From Notamacropus eugenii (lineage: Eukaryota > Chordata > Mammalia > Diprotodontia > Macropodidae): 64,000 nt of DNA. The position numbers and the translations under genes are program-made. Below the pieces are notes generated by a model, which did not search any database, was not told the DNA's origin, and saw only the letters and a program-made list of their open reading frames with translations. Location: positions 64,260,885 through 64,324,884 of the forward strand of contig NC_092876.1 in NCBI RefSeq assembly GCF_028372415.1, given 5' to 3'. Shown in pieces: positions 44,536 through 55,829 of this stretch; position 1 is the first letter of the stretch, and each line of letters opens with the position of its first letter.

Positions 44536-45379
44536 AACATGAGAAGACAATTATCATAACTGTCAAAGAAAAAGGTGCAAGTCCGACAGAATCAATGTTA
44601 TTCTAAACCCAAGCATATTCTAGCTTGTAGAGAAAAATGTCCAAACTAGCATAGTCCTTAGATACTTCTCAACCCTAAGATAATTTGAGGGGGCATTCGT
44701 AGGTATCCTGAACAAGTAACAGGCTATCTGTTAAAGTAGTTTGAGGTTAACATTCCACTCATTTTATCTTCATTCTTCAATGATCCATTCCTCCCTGGAG
44801 CTTTCCCCTCTAGGTTTGAAAGGCTCTCCTCCCAAGGATCTTTATCTTTGGATCACTTCAGGAGTCGGGGTGGGAAGTGGGGAGGCAAAGACCTTATCTG
44901 GACCCCAGTTAAATCTGGTTATCAGTTTTAATACTTTTTTTTTTTTTAATAGACTTAACTTTTGTTCCATCCACTTTCCTAAAGGGAAAGAATGGGGAGG
45001 ATTTTAGGTGGGACACATTTCTTAATCTTAACTAAAAAGGAGATATTTAACATGCTTCCCCTGGTGATTAGACAAATTTCCCCTCTATATTCTGTTTGAA
45101 TTATTGTCATCTGGAGATCCCAGTTCAAAGTGTAAGAGGCTGATTGTTATATGGAACAACTATGTATTCTTCAAATTATATAACCCGCTCATGGTCTTAG
45201 ACTCTAACAGAAAGTTGAACCAGAAAATTTCATGGTGGGAAGCGACCCTGAAGGATTATCTAGTCATCTTTCAATAAGGAAAGGAAACTGAGGCCCCAAA
45301 AGTAGGTATCCTTTGCATAAACTCACAAGGTTGGTCCAGCCTGCTGACACAGACATACTGTGGTGTATTCCAAAGAGAC

Positions 45380-45505
45380 TGGATTAGGTCCCTGCTCTGA
45401 CTCTTCTTAGCTGCATAACTTTGGGAAAGTTCTGTTCCCCTTTTGGGTCTCAGTTTTTTCATCTGTAAAATACTGATGATCCTTGAATTTTCTACCTTTC
45501 AGGTT
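45380..45505 (+). mobile_element. MIR fragment
   Basis: TGCTCTGACTCTTCTTAGCT, TCAGTTTTTTCATCTGTAAA. Confidence 0.6.
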
Positions 45506-45957
45506 TGCCATGAGGAAAAGTTCTTTATTAGAAAGTGTAAGGTATGGTGTGCCATCATTCTGACTAGGAATAACACTCTGAGAGAGGAAATCTTTGAACA
45601 CTACCCAGACCTTCCAATCCAATCAAGTCTGGGGCCTGGCAGGTCTGGATCTTCAATAGCATAAGGGGGCCAGAATCTGGAGGGGAAGGATGGTATAGAG
45701 TCCAGCTGGCTCACTCAAGGGTCAAAAAGAGGAAGGGAGAAGAGTGTAGATGGGTGAGAATGATGGCTTGGGAAAGAACAGAGGAGTGGAGGAATTGGAA
45801 GTCACTGAGTGCCTCTAGACCTTTCCAAGAGGACTCTCCTGCCCCTCAGGTCTGGTCATCTCAGCAGAATCCTCACCAGACTGGACAGAAAATCTCATGA
45901 CACTGACCTCCCCTTCTTCCAATCTGACTGAAGGCAACTTATCACACTCTGGGCTGC

Positions 45958-46345
45958 TCTCCATTTGTGCCCTCTTAAGCTTAGAAGCATAGATTCCCTC
46001 CCCACTGATGCTTAGCCACATCCCCACAGAGAGGAAGGAAACAAGCATTTATTAAATACCTACTATCTACCAGCAGTATGCTAAGTGCTTTCCAAATATC
46101 ACCTCATTTAATCCTTATCACAACCTGGGAAGTAGGTGCTATTATTAATTCCATTTTATAGGTGAGGAAACTGAAGCAAACATCAGCTAAGTGATGTGCC
46201 CAGGGTCACACAGCTAGTAAATGTCTGAGGCTGGATTTGAACTCAGGTTCGACTGGAGTCTTTCTTTTAAGATGCAGACAAGCGCCCTCTCTTTTGTTGG
46301 CCTGAGCAGATGGTTACCTCCTAAGCTCACTGTCTGGACTAGTTC
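45958..46345 (-). pseudogene. FUCA1 exon 6 duplicate, unprocessed and broken
   Basis: On the minus strand an acceptor CAG is followed by a homologue of FUCA1 exon 6: ELVQTVSLGGNHLL, a 9-nt deletion, then PTKER, then after a SINE (46035-46252) [17 protein letters not shown] and homology until about 45958. The intron before it is also related to FUCA1 intron 5 (shared TTCCTGGAAAGAAA and CTCACC-ATTAA blocks, and a further block near 46640), so this is a DNA-level duplication, not a retrocopy. The deletion, the SINE and the lost donor make it non-coding. No other FUCA1 exons were found nearby. Confidence 0.88.
46035..46252 (-). mobile_element. MIR/THER-type SINE inside the FUCA1 exon 6 duplicate
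   Basis: An antisense CORE-SINE begins with an L2-like tail (AAGCATTTATTAAATACC) and ends near the tRNA-derived head (TGAACTCAGG). It splits the duplicated exon. Confidence 0.8.
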
Positions 46346-46394
46346 CTGGAAAGAAAAAAACCAGTCGAATGTCTCACCCATTAAGAAAAGTGTC

Positions 46395-46620
46395 TGAATC
46401 CTCCTTTCCAGAGGTGGGAGGGCCACAAATGTGGTATATCACACATATTTTCAGGTTTTTTGATGCATGGATCAGTTTTGCTGGTTTTTCTCTTCTTTTT
46501 CTTAAAAAAATGGTATTTGTTATATGGGAAAGCTCTCTAGGAAAAGGGAGCAATACGAGGGGAAATTTCAGTGATGTAAAAAGATATTCATAAAAATTAT
46601 TTAAAAATTAAAAAAGAAGA
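46395..46620 (+). mobile_element. A-tailed retroelement fragment in the duplicated FUCA1 intron
   Basis: About 220 bp ending in an A-rich tail, flanked by related copies of GTGTCTGAATCCT (left) and GTATCTGAAATCCT (right). They look like a diverged target-site duplication. The intron homology resumes after it. Confidence 0.5.
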
Positions 46621-46899
46621 GTATCTGAAATCCTGCTCAGAAATACAAAACAATAGCTACATAGCATGATCAGGACGTTCTCTCTGGTCCCTGCTGAGAG
46701 GTATTCTTATTCCATTCATTCTCATTCACTTTGCCTCAAAGGGCTCTGGTGAGTCTGCACGCCATTATTCTGGATTTTTTTTTTAACCTGACACCTTCCC
46801 AGGTGTCTTTGCATTCCTTGTCCTTGTTAGTCTCAACTGCATTATAATGTTCCATTACATTATTTTAACTCAATTGCTTCAACTCTTTTACTTATTTCC

Positions 46900-47800
46900 C
46901 CATTGCCCAGTTCCACTTGGCCTGGGCTACTCTCTTTGTCAGCTGCATGCTCTCCTCCATATCTCTACTTCTGATGGAGTAGACCTGTCTCCAGGATGTG
47001 ATACTCCAAGCATGTGAAGGCTTCTCCTGGCAGAATGGCCCGTGAGAACAATTTGTTTCAACAGACATGGAGGTGGTGGAAGCAGGCACTGTGGAGCTCT
47101 TAGAGCTTGGTCAGACATTGAAGATGCCAAGGTCATGCAATACCTCCTGGGTCATTGCCAGTCATCCTGATTTTTATATTGCCAGTGGACTTTGATGACT
47201 CTGGAAGAAAAAGTAAGGCTAATGACTTTTGTGTATCTCTGCCTCACTTAAGTTCAATTCATGCACAAGTCAAGACTACCCCATGATATCATTGTTCCTC
47301 TTAGAAAATGAAGAACAAATATTGATTTCTGATGGACTTAACCCTTGGATCCACCATCATTTTGGTAGAGGACCATTTACCCCCAGATGTGAGATACAAC
47401 AGCATCTGACTTCCTTTTTGCTATAGTGGGGGAAAAGTGTCATCTCTGATGTGTATTAGTGGTGCCCCATTGGTTTCCCAGTTTCTTAATCTTCCTTTGG
47501 ACTTGATGGCATTTTAATTGGGTGCTTTGCTCAGTGGCTGGTACATCATAAGTGATTAATGTGTGTGTGTTCGTCCTTCATTGTGGAAGAAGACCATGCC
47601 ATCAGAGAAATAATGATATGACTTGCACTTGACTTTGTTTTGAGTGAGGGAGGGCTGTGCAGGTCACCAGCCTCATGTCTCCTCCAGAGCCATCTGAATC
47701 CAGTGACCAGAGATTCACCAGGATGACTGGAGATGACCCAGGATGAGGCAGTTGGGGTTAAGTGACTTGCCCAAGGTCACACAGCTAGTGAGTATCAAGT
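46900..47800. mobile_element. RTE-tail elements, two fragments
   Basis: 46900-47310 plus (GCTTGGTCAGACATTGAAGA, TGCCTCACTTAAGTTCAATT). 47560-47800 minus-type (GAAGAAGACCATGCCATCAG) with a SINE piece (AAGGTCACACAGCTAG). 47310-47560 shows nothing clear. Confidence 0.6.
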
Positions 47801-48149
47801 GTCTGAATGTTTATTGACTAGACTAGTAGGGAAATGAGATTTGTTAGCTGTCGCCTTCATTCTCAATCCTTTGAGCATTATATTTGGCTGATGGGGTGAA
47901 GCAAGGGGAGAAAAGAGTCCGGTAGACATTGTTATTTGTACATTCTCAGAACCAAGAAGCCAACCCCTCCACAACACAGCTATTATTTACGTAGTAATAG
48001 CTTATGGGCATTGGGATAAGGAACTTAATCACGGAGGTATACAAAGTTAGAGAATTGCTAAAAAAAATACCCCAAAGATGCCCTTAAATTAGTCCTGAGT
48101 ATATGACTTTATTCTCCTGAGTCAGTCTCCAAACTTTCAAATGCTTTAT

Positions 48150-48960
48150 AGGTTTGATGATGATGATAAGATCCAACATTTATCTAGCTATTGTTAACCT
48201 GACAACTTTGGTTAAAGAAAAGGCAACAGGCTAAATGCATACATTTTATGATTTAATTAATTAATTGATCAATTCCCTATTAAAGAAAACGGTATCATAA
48301 TGCATTATGGAGCCAGAAAAATGTTCTGACTACCAATACAAAGAATTGGGCAGCCTTAAATCTGTTTTAGGACAAAGAAGTGTTCTGTGTCCTTCAGATT
48401 TATGGTTTCCATAAGTGATTAACTAGACCATTAGAAATGAATTTCTTAATTGCATAGGTTGTAAATACAATAAGATAACAGAGTTTGACAAAGTTTCACA
48501 TAGAAATTATGACCCAAGATGTCTGTGTTTTCTTTACCATTAACATGCCATAACATAGTATATGTCTACAAATATTAAGATATGGAAAACATCCCGTTAT
48601 TCAAGATTGTGTCTTAGGTTAAAGGTCTCTTAAGGAATGTTAAGTCAGCCTTGGCTGGCTTTTGTTGACATAGGAAGAGGCATTCTCTGAGTTTGCTTCA
48701 GAGAGAACAAAGAGATTATTCCAAAATTTTATATTAAACATTATCACTATTTATAGGACTTGCAAACTACTTTACATATATTTTCCTCACAACAATCCTG
48801 GGAGGTAGGTATTATTGTTATTACCCACATTTTACAGATGAGGAGAACTGAAGCAGACAAAAGTTAAGTGACTTGTCCAGGGTCACATAGCTAGTAAATG
48901 TCTAAGGCTGATTTTGAACTCAGGTCTTCCTCACTGCGGATCTACTGCACCACCTAGCAA
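48150..48960 (-). mobile_element. MIR/THER SINE, antisense, split by an LTR
   Basis: 48150-48191 and 48747-48960 (TAGGACTTGCAAACTACTTT, TTTTACAGATGAGGAG, GCACCACCTAGCAACC) join across the LTR at 48192-48746. Confidence 0.78.
48192..48746 (-). mobile_element. Solo LTR, family A, antisense
   Basis: 555 bp, TGTTAACCTG...AAACATTATCA, flanked by CTAT on both sides (48188-48191, 48747-48750). Inserted in a SINE. Fossil. Confidence 0.87.
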
Positions 48961-49019
48961 CCTTAAAGATGTTAATATTTAATCAGAGGTCTTGTTCAGC
49001 CTTGTTTATCATTGGGGTG

Positions 49020-50165
49020 TTGCATATCTAGAGCCCTTCTTACAAGCTTCCAGGGACTAATGAAATAGTTCTCTGTGGGGAGGGATCTGGTGATCACAGC
49101 TGGGTAGGATTTGGGAACGAGAGAAGATGAAATCTTTGAAGAGGGGCTGTCTATCTATGAAATGCACCAGCAGGCAAATATAGCGGGATTGGAAAAGACT
49201 TCTATTATCCCTTTTGTACATGCTATATTTTCTGTGGCACAAAATAAAGATTCTCTTGTGCCAGAGATTTGCAGATATTTCCTTAAGTGCTTCTATGAAG
49301 ACTGGAAGATGCTCTGAGCCACATGTATGGTTGCAGATGCATAAACATGAGTTACATTCTGAGATTTCTTAGAGTAAACTCTGGATGCGCCCACTGTGAG
49401 CCAAAGGCAGGGATCCTTTAGGGTTGACCCAAAGGCTGAATCTGCTCTGTGCAAGTATAAAGTCTGGGAAGCAGGGACATGGGTAATCCATCATTATTGA
49501 AATGTGAGAAGACTGAGCACTCAAATATCTGTCTGACAAAGCAAGGGGTGAAGTAATAAGAAAATGAGCTGATATTCAAAAATACTTTGTCTAGTTTTCT
49601 CTTCTTTCTTTTGCACCAGAGTGGCAGATTTAAATGAACATTCCCTCTCCCCGACACCCTCCACATCAAAAGACATAATGGAAGAAGCCATAGATGGAGT
49701 CGATGGGGAGAACCAATGTCTCAAAGTGAACCAGAATGTTTCCAAGTTGTCAGGGCTCTTCAGAGAAGCTTTGCTTTGCTTTGCTTTCTGCTGTTAAGCT
49801 CACTACATGGTCTTGCTGATGGGGTACAAGCCCAAGCCAAGAGGTTTTCCCCTTGGATCAGGAGGACTATTGTCACATTTGTCTGCAAGGCCCCAGAAAG
49901 TCTGGCCTTGGGTGGGTGGGGCTCCTAGGATTTCCCTTCCATCTCTCTCAACCCCAATACTCCTTATCTGATCAACATTTAGCATTCTCTTCCTTTGACC
50001 CTAGCATCCTTTGATGTTCCCAACTACTTAGCATTCTCTTGAAGTTCAAGTTGACCAGCCTGGTTTGTAGATTTTCTGGACTACCAGCCACTCCCATCAG
50101 AAACCTCCCAGGGGTTGATCTATGAAGACCATCCCTGGGACCCCAGGCTACCTGGTGACACCTGC
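49020..50165. other. Unassigned sequence
   Basis: No recognised gene. A 68-codon open stretch at 49111-49317 (plus) follows a stop and starts with TTG. I cannot match it to a family. The right part may belong to the LTR that follows. Confidence 0.35.
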
Positions 50166-50169
50166 TTCT

Positions 50170-50526
50170 GGCCCAGGCCCTCCATTATCTGATATCTCCT
50201 GATTGCCTCCAGCTGTTTCCAACCCTTGACCAGTCAGCCCCTCCTTGGACTTATCCTCAAGACCCTCCCTAAACCCCTCCTCCCATCACCCTAGACTACC
50301 AGACCACCCCTAGATCTCTCCTATCGTCTTTTTCTGTATTTAAGTTCCATCTCACCTGCATGGAGGTGCTCAGGTGGGATCTAGCACAGACTCTGTCTAG
50401 CTGAGATTCTATCTGGCTGCTTAAGATTCAACCCAATATGGTGAATCTTTAATAAACTTTTTCTTTGGCTTTAAGAAGGCTTGAGTCGAATTTATTCAAG
50501 CAGGACCCGGCATGAAACCTCATCAT
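50170..50526 (+). mobile_element. LTR, family B, left edge uncertain
   Basis: CTGATTGCCTCCAGCTGTTT, GTATTTAAGTTCC and CTTTAATAAACTT match the copy at 6730-7350, ending AACCTCATCA. Fossil, incomplete or with a different 5' part. Confidence 0.72.
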
Positions 50527-50689
50527 TGCCATGGAGAAAATACTATTTCAAAGCTTTTTTTATAGTCCAGTAAATGCAGTGAATGAAATTCCCACAAAAA
50601 CAAATTATGTAACACACAGCAGCACTTATTCTACAAGAGATGAAATGGAAAAAGTAGTTACCTACTGGCCTGTTCCTCACAAAGGACCT

Positions 50690-50930
50690 TCCAACACCCA
50701 CTTTTCCTGGCTGTTCCTCATGCCTGGAATGCTGTCACTCCTCTTCTCTAACTACTGACCTCTCTATCTTCCTTTAAGTCCAAACTAAAACGCCACCTTC
50801 TGCAGGAAGCCTTCCAAACCCCCTCTTAATTCCAGTGCTTTCCCTCTGTTAATTATTTTCTATTGATATGTGTATAGCTTGCTTTGTATATATTTCTTTG
50901 CATATCTTTGCATGGTTTGTAATCCAAGCA
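50690..50930 (+). mobile_element. L2 3' end
   Basis: TTCCTCATGCCTGGAATGCT, CCACCTTCTGCAGGAAGCC, CCCTCTGTTAATTATTTTC. Confidence 0.82.
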
Positions 50931-50959
50931 GAGCAGAGAGGGGGAGTCAACCAGAGAAC

Positions 50960-51590
50960 ATGCCAGAGTTGAAAGATCTCTCCCCTTTGTTGGGCCTAGA
51001 GGCCGAAGGGGTACCCGAGCCTTTCTTACCTGTCGTCCAGGTCTTCGGAGATCAGTCGGATAACGTGTTGAGAGAAGAGACTTTCCAGAGTCAAACAAGG
51101 GTTAGGCTTTATTCAGGGTCTTAGTTACATGTGCAGGGTGAATTCTTCCTCAGGAGAGAGGAATCCTCCTCCCCCCAAGGGGCTAGGATCGTACAGCAAG
51201 AGGATGGGAGCTGAAGATGGGGGGACCCTCTTCCCTCCAAGGGCCCCTCAGCACGAAGAGCGCCTTCAGGCTTTCCTGTCCCTACTTAAGCTCTCCCGGC
51301 CGCATAGTTTGCACGTGAATACCGTGCGTGCTCTCAGCCCCTAGCTAGTCAACAACAGGTGTGCTCAGACCATGGGACAATCTCAAGGGTGGGATGCTCT
51401 CCCCAGCAAGTTTCCCACTGAGAAGAGGTGGAAATGCACGAGATAGCTCGTGTTTCACGCCTCAATTCCCAGCTGTTTCCTGGGGGGGCCTCATGAGAAC
51501 TCTGAGATTTAGAAGTCCTCACCTTTACCTGCCTGAGACTGTCCACGTGAAAACTGAGCTTACACCCCCAACACCCCTTCTTTCCATTCA
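50960..51590 (-). mobile_element. CpG-rich LTR, family F
   Basis: The minus strand carries CCTGAATAAAGCC (poly(A) signal type) and a CTTAAG promoter-like box near 51288. Many CpGs survive (e.g. 51001-51062), unlike neighbouring repeats, which suggests a younger insertion. It sits next to antisense L2. Edges approximate. Fossil, no coding part. Confidence 0.65.
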
Positions 51591-51629
51591 CATGTTTATC
51601 ATCCTAAGTAGAAAAGGAGAATGATGTGA

Positions 51630-52020
51630 GAGTTACCAGATTTGGTAACTGTATACATGGGGTGAAATAGAATGAGGAGTTGGGGATGACATTGAGGCTG
51701 AAAACCTGAGTCATTGCCTGGAAGATTTGTGGTGCCTCCAACAATGTCTGGAAGGGTTCTGAGATTGGGGTAGGGGTTAAGATGAGAAATTGAATTTAGG
51801 ACATTTTGAGTGTGAGATATCTCTGAGGCACCCAGTTTGAAATGCCCAGTAGGCGGCTGATGATATGTGACAGGAGCTCAGCAGAGATATTTTGTGCAGG
51901 ATATATCAATTTCTATTTCAGTAATGATAATTGAACCCCATGGGAGCTGATGAGGGTCACAAAGAGAGGGAGTATAGAAGGAGTAGAGATGAGGGCCCAA
52001 GACAGAGCCTTGTTGGCTGT
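51630..52020 (-). mobile_element. L2 LINE RT region, antisense
   Basis: The minus strand reads QQGSVLGP, the L2 reverse-transcriptase motif. The plus strand has CATGGGAGCTGATGAGGGTC. Confidence 0.75.
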
Positions 52021-52620
52021 CTTTAATTTCTGAAGAGGACCAATGACATGACAGGGTGAGATCTTGACTCATGTGTGAATCAGATTTATTTATTTATTTT
52101 GGGGGGAGACAATTGGAGTTAAGTGACTTGTCCAGGGTCCCACAACCAGTGTCTGATGCTGGATTTGAACTCAGGTCTTCCTGATTTCAGGGCTGGTGTT
52201 TTATCTACTGTGCCAGCTAGCTGCCCTGTGAATTGGATTTAAGTGAGGCAGAGCTGCACAAAGTCATCAGCCAGACTCTCTCTGCCAGGATCCTTGAAGT
52301 CCAGGGGCAAGACAAAAGTCAGAATAACCGGCAAAGGCCTCCGATGCAGCGGATGATGTTGGTGTCTGATGTCTGACCAAGCACCTGCTTCAGCCACCTT
52401 CATGGCTGTTGGAACAAGTTATTCCCACTCTCCCATTCCACCAGGGGATGTCTTCAAATGCTTGGGGTAGACACCCCCCAACTCTCTGACACTTTCGAGA
52501 CCTTTGGGTTACCCTCAGCTTAGTTTATTTAGCTCATTTGCTGAGACAGTTTGCTGGGGTATGGCCACTGCACATGCTATACCTTTTTTGGAGCCTCAGA
52601 TGAGTGTTGGGTGACAGGTG
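52020..52620 (-). mobile_element. RTE-tail element with a WSINE insertion
   Basis: GAAGAGGACCAATGACATGA, then after the SINE (52085-52230) TGAATTGGATTTAAGTGAGG and GAAGTCCAGGGGCAAGAC. The SINE flanks repeat GTGAATCAGATTT / GTGAATTGGATTT. Confidence 0.75.
52085..52230 (-). mobile_element. WSINE-like SINE, antisense
   Basis: TTTATTTATTTTGGGGGGAG tail side and CTGTGCCAGCTAGCTGCCC head side. Confidence 0.8.
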
Positions 52621-53227
52621 TGATGAGGTTAAGGGGTGCTGGGGACCCCAAAATACCGACAGTCCGGGTAGTGCTCGAATGAATTCGACTCACGCCTTCT
52701 TAAAGCCAAAGAAAACAAAGTTTATTAAAGATTCGCCATCTTGGGTTGCCTCTTAAGGAGCCTAAGCATTTGTAAGGCTTGTATTCACAAGCGGGACAGA
52801 CACAATCCCAGCTAGACAGAGTCTGAGCTGGATTGAATCTGAGCGCCTTCATGGAGGCGAGATGGGACTAAATACAGAAAAGACTATAGGAGGGATGGGG
52901 TGGTGGTGGTCTGGTAGTCTAGAGTGATGGGAGAAGGCATCTAGGGAAGGTCCTGAGGAGAAGTTCAAAGAGGGAATCCAAGGAGGATCAAAGGCTGGAA
53001 ACAACTGGAGGCAATCAGGAGACATCAGACTATGGAGAGTCTAGGTGGGAAGCAGGTGGGGCAATCAAGAGGTAACAGACAATGGCCACAGATTTGAGTA
53101 TGAAAAGCCGGGTTATGAGAGGAGATTCAAGGATAATTCAGTTTGAGTATGAAAAGCCAGGTTAAGTGGGGAGATTCTAGAAGAATTCAATTTGAGTTCC
53201 CAGAGTCTGAACCCCATCTGGTGGACA
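52621..53227 (-). mobile_element. Solo LTR, family B, antisense
   Basis: 607 bp. The right end reads TGTCCACCAGATGGGG on minus and the left end reads CCTCATCA. TTTATTAAAG (AATAAA on minus) and the CTAAATACAG box match the other copies. It interrupts an RTE-tail element. Fossil. Confidence 0.8.
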
Positions 53228-53269
53228 CCAAAGGTGGATGACTAGCCCTCACACCACAGGTGCCAGTCC

Positions 53270-54760
53270 TCCCTGAACACCCCATTAGAAGCCATCTAAT
53301 CCACTCCTCTCATTTTACAAAGGAGGAAATTAAGGCTCACAGAGGTGAAGGGACTTGCCCAAGGTCACACAGCTGGAAAAAGGCAGAGCCTGGATTTAAA
53401 TTCAGGACTTGGGACTCCCAACCTGGTGTTCTTTCTTATGTACTCTGCTGACTGACTTTCAAAGGGAAAGTAATGTGGTGGTTTTTCTTGAGGAAGAAAG
53501 AGAAACACTTTTGAAAAGAAGGGGCCATCAGGAAGCTGAGATGAATGGTAGGAGGGTGACAAAACTGCGTTCTCAGCTGAAAAAGTTCGTGGGTATGTAT
53601 CTCTCTCTCCCTCTCCCCTTTATCACCTTTGAGGTTCACACCCCCTCCTGCCCCTGCTGCCGGGCTCTGGCCAAAGGCAGAAAGAAACTGGTTTCTAACA
53701 GCATTCTGAAGCCACAGAAACAACCAAGGGGAGGGGACAGAGAATGGGGCCAGCATCCCCACAGGGGCCCTGACATGAGGGCTCCTGCTGAGTCAGAGGA
53801 TTAGAGGACCTCAGTCACAGCCATGTGTCTTCCATGAGGAAGGAGACAGAAGATTTGGTCTGGCACGACTGGGATGGGTGGAGGGAGAGAAGAGGGCTGG
53901 GAGAAGAGCTCGTTGGAGTCATAGATCTGGGTTCAAATCTTGGCTCTGCATGATCACTTAACCCATCAGAGTCTTCATGAAATGAGGGAGGTGGACTAAA
54001 AACAGCCTCTGAAGTCCCTTCTAGTCCTGAGTCAAGGATTTTATGATTCTGGAGAAAAGACAAGATCTTCCACCTCTCCCAGAGCAGCCTAGACAGAGGA
54101 CTACACCCTAAGCAAGGCAGCTAGGTGATTCAGTGAGCAGAGCATTGGGCTTGTAGTCAGGAAGACCTAAGTTCAAATGCAGCCTCAGACACCTACTTGC
54201 TGTATGACCCACTAAGTGACTTAAGGAAGTCACTTAATCCTGTTTGTCTCAGTTTCCCCAACTGTAAAATGGGGATAGTAATACCATCTACCTACCAGGG
54301 TTGCTATAATGATCCAAAGAGATAATAATTGTAAAGCACCTAGAACAGTGCCTAACACATAGTAAGTAATAAATATATATTATGTATGTAGATATATGGT
54401 AGCTATTATTATTGAGTCCAAATGGAAGCACTAGGGTACCTTGATGCTCCTAACTGGCTTGCTTGTATTCTCCACACAAAACACTCAATCTTCCATCCCA
54501 TCTGGAGACTTTCTTTTTTGCATTTCACTTTTTCTCTTTTAGACCTTTAGCTTTTAGCTTTTGATGGAGTCTCACTTATAAGAGATATAGAAATTAGGAG
54601 AAATCTTAGTCTCCTAGTCTAAACCCCAAAGTCCTAACCTCAAAGGGTCTAACCCTCTTGTCTGAAGGATAAAGAAACTAAGTGACTTACCTAAGGTCAC
54701 GCAAGGGGAGTGGCAGGATTTGAAGCTTCATGCTTATTGCCTCATATGCCTCTCAATTCA
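53270..54760. mobile_element. MIR and SINE fragments around unique sequence
   Basis: 53270-53445 MIR (minus), 53890-54055 MIR-type (plus), 54113-54375 full CORE-SINE (plus, GGCAGCTAGGTGATTCAGTG to ACACATAGTAAGTAATAAAT), 54570-54760 MIR (minus). 53450-53880 is unique, without a credible gene. Confidence 0.65.
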
Positions 54761-55084
54761 CAGCATGCTTATTTTTTCTACAGATTGAGAAAGACCCTAG
54801 CAGGTTGAAGAATATATGGGAATGGAAGATGAGTTCAGTTTGGGATATGTTAAATTTGAAGCAGGTAGGACAGCTGGGTAGAGGGATCTTCATTTATCTT
54901 CGGTAGAACTGCAATTCTCCTCACTTCCAATCTAGGGCTCTTCTCATGGAAATGCCATGTGTGAGGGGGCATCTATGTATCTGCTAGAGTGCCCAAGAGT
55001 GATGGAAAGAGCTGGCCTGGAGCCAGGGACAGAACTCTTGGAAGAAGGAGTTTGTGTGTATGTGTGTCCACAGCATTTAGCACA

Positions 55085-55790
55085 ATACCTGGTATGTAGT
55101 AAGCCCTAAATAAATGCTTGTTAACAGACTGACCAAGGATAACCAGAGGGTCAGTACCGCACAGGATGATGAAAAGGAGTCGGACAAAGGGTTAAACATG
55201 AAGGAGGTGAACCTCAAAGTGAGAGGGACAGTGACAAAGGGGCAGCTGGAAGTGGAGATGAGTAGCAGGGAGAGTGACAACTCCTTCCAGTCCAGCGTAG
55301 GAGGGCCCTGAGAGAAGGAACACAAAGTAAGATGATACCGTTCAGTCATTTCAGTCGTGACCCCATTTGGGGTTTCCTTGGCAGAGATGCTGGAGTGGTT
55401 TGCCATTTCCTCCTCCGGCTCATTTTACAGACAGGGATAGGATCTTAGAATTTGAGCTGGCAGCTCCTCCTGATGATAGTAATGGTACTGATAAGCATTA
55501 TGTAGTGCTTAGAACATTATACATGTGAACTCCTCTGATCCTCATAACCCTGGGAGGTAGGTGCTGTTATTATCCTCATTTTACAGATAAGGAAACTGAG
55601 GTTAAGTGACTTGCCCAATGTCCCTCCACTATACGTGACATCAAAAAAGGCCCTCATTGCCTCAGGACGGAGGCCCGAGGGTCAAATCTAGCCCAATGCC
55701 TGCTTTCCTATGGTCCAGTATGTTTGCCAGGAAAACTCCAAATGGGCTCACAAAGAGTCAGGCATGACTAAAAAATGACTAAACTAGCTC
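55085..55790. mobile_element. L2 tail, SINE and MIR fragments
   Basis: 55085-55130 L2 3' tail (CCCTAAATAAATGCTTGTTA). 55340-55440 SINE tail (minus). 55470-55640 MIR/THER (minus). 55680-55790 SINE tail (plus). 54770-55080 and 55130-55335 show no clear feature. Confidence 0.6.
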
Positions 55791-55829
55791 ACTAGCTATG
55801 GAAAAGCCTTTGACATAGTACAACATTCA

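Noticed and set aside
53409-53804. 131-codon plus-strand open frame, partly Glu/Arg-rich
   Set aside because: It begins in a MIR fragment, has low-complexity composition and no homology that I recognise.
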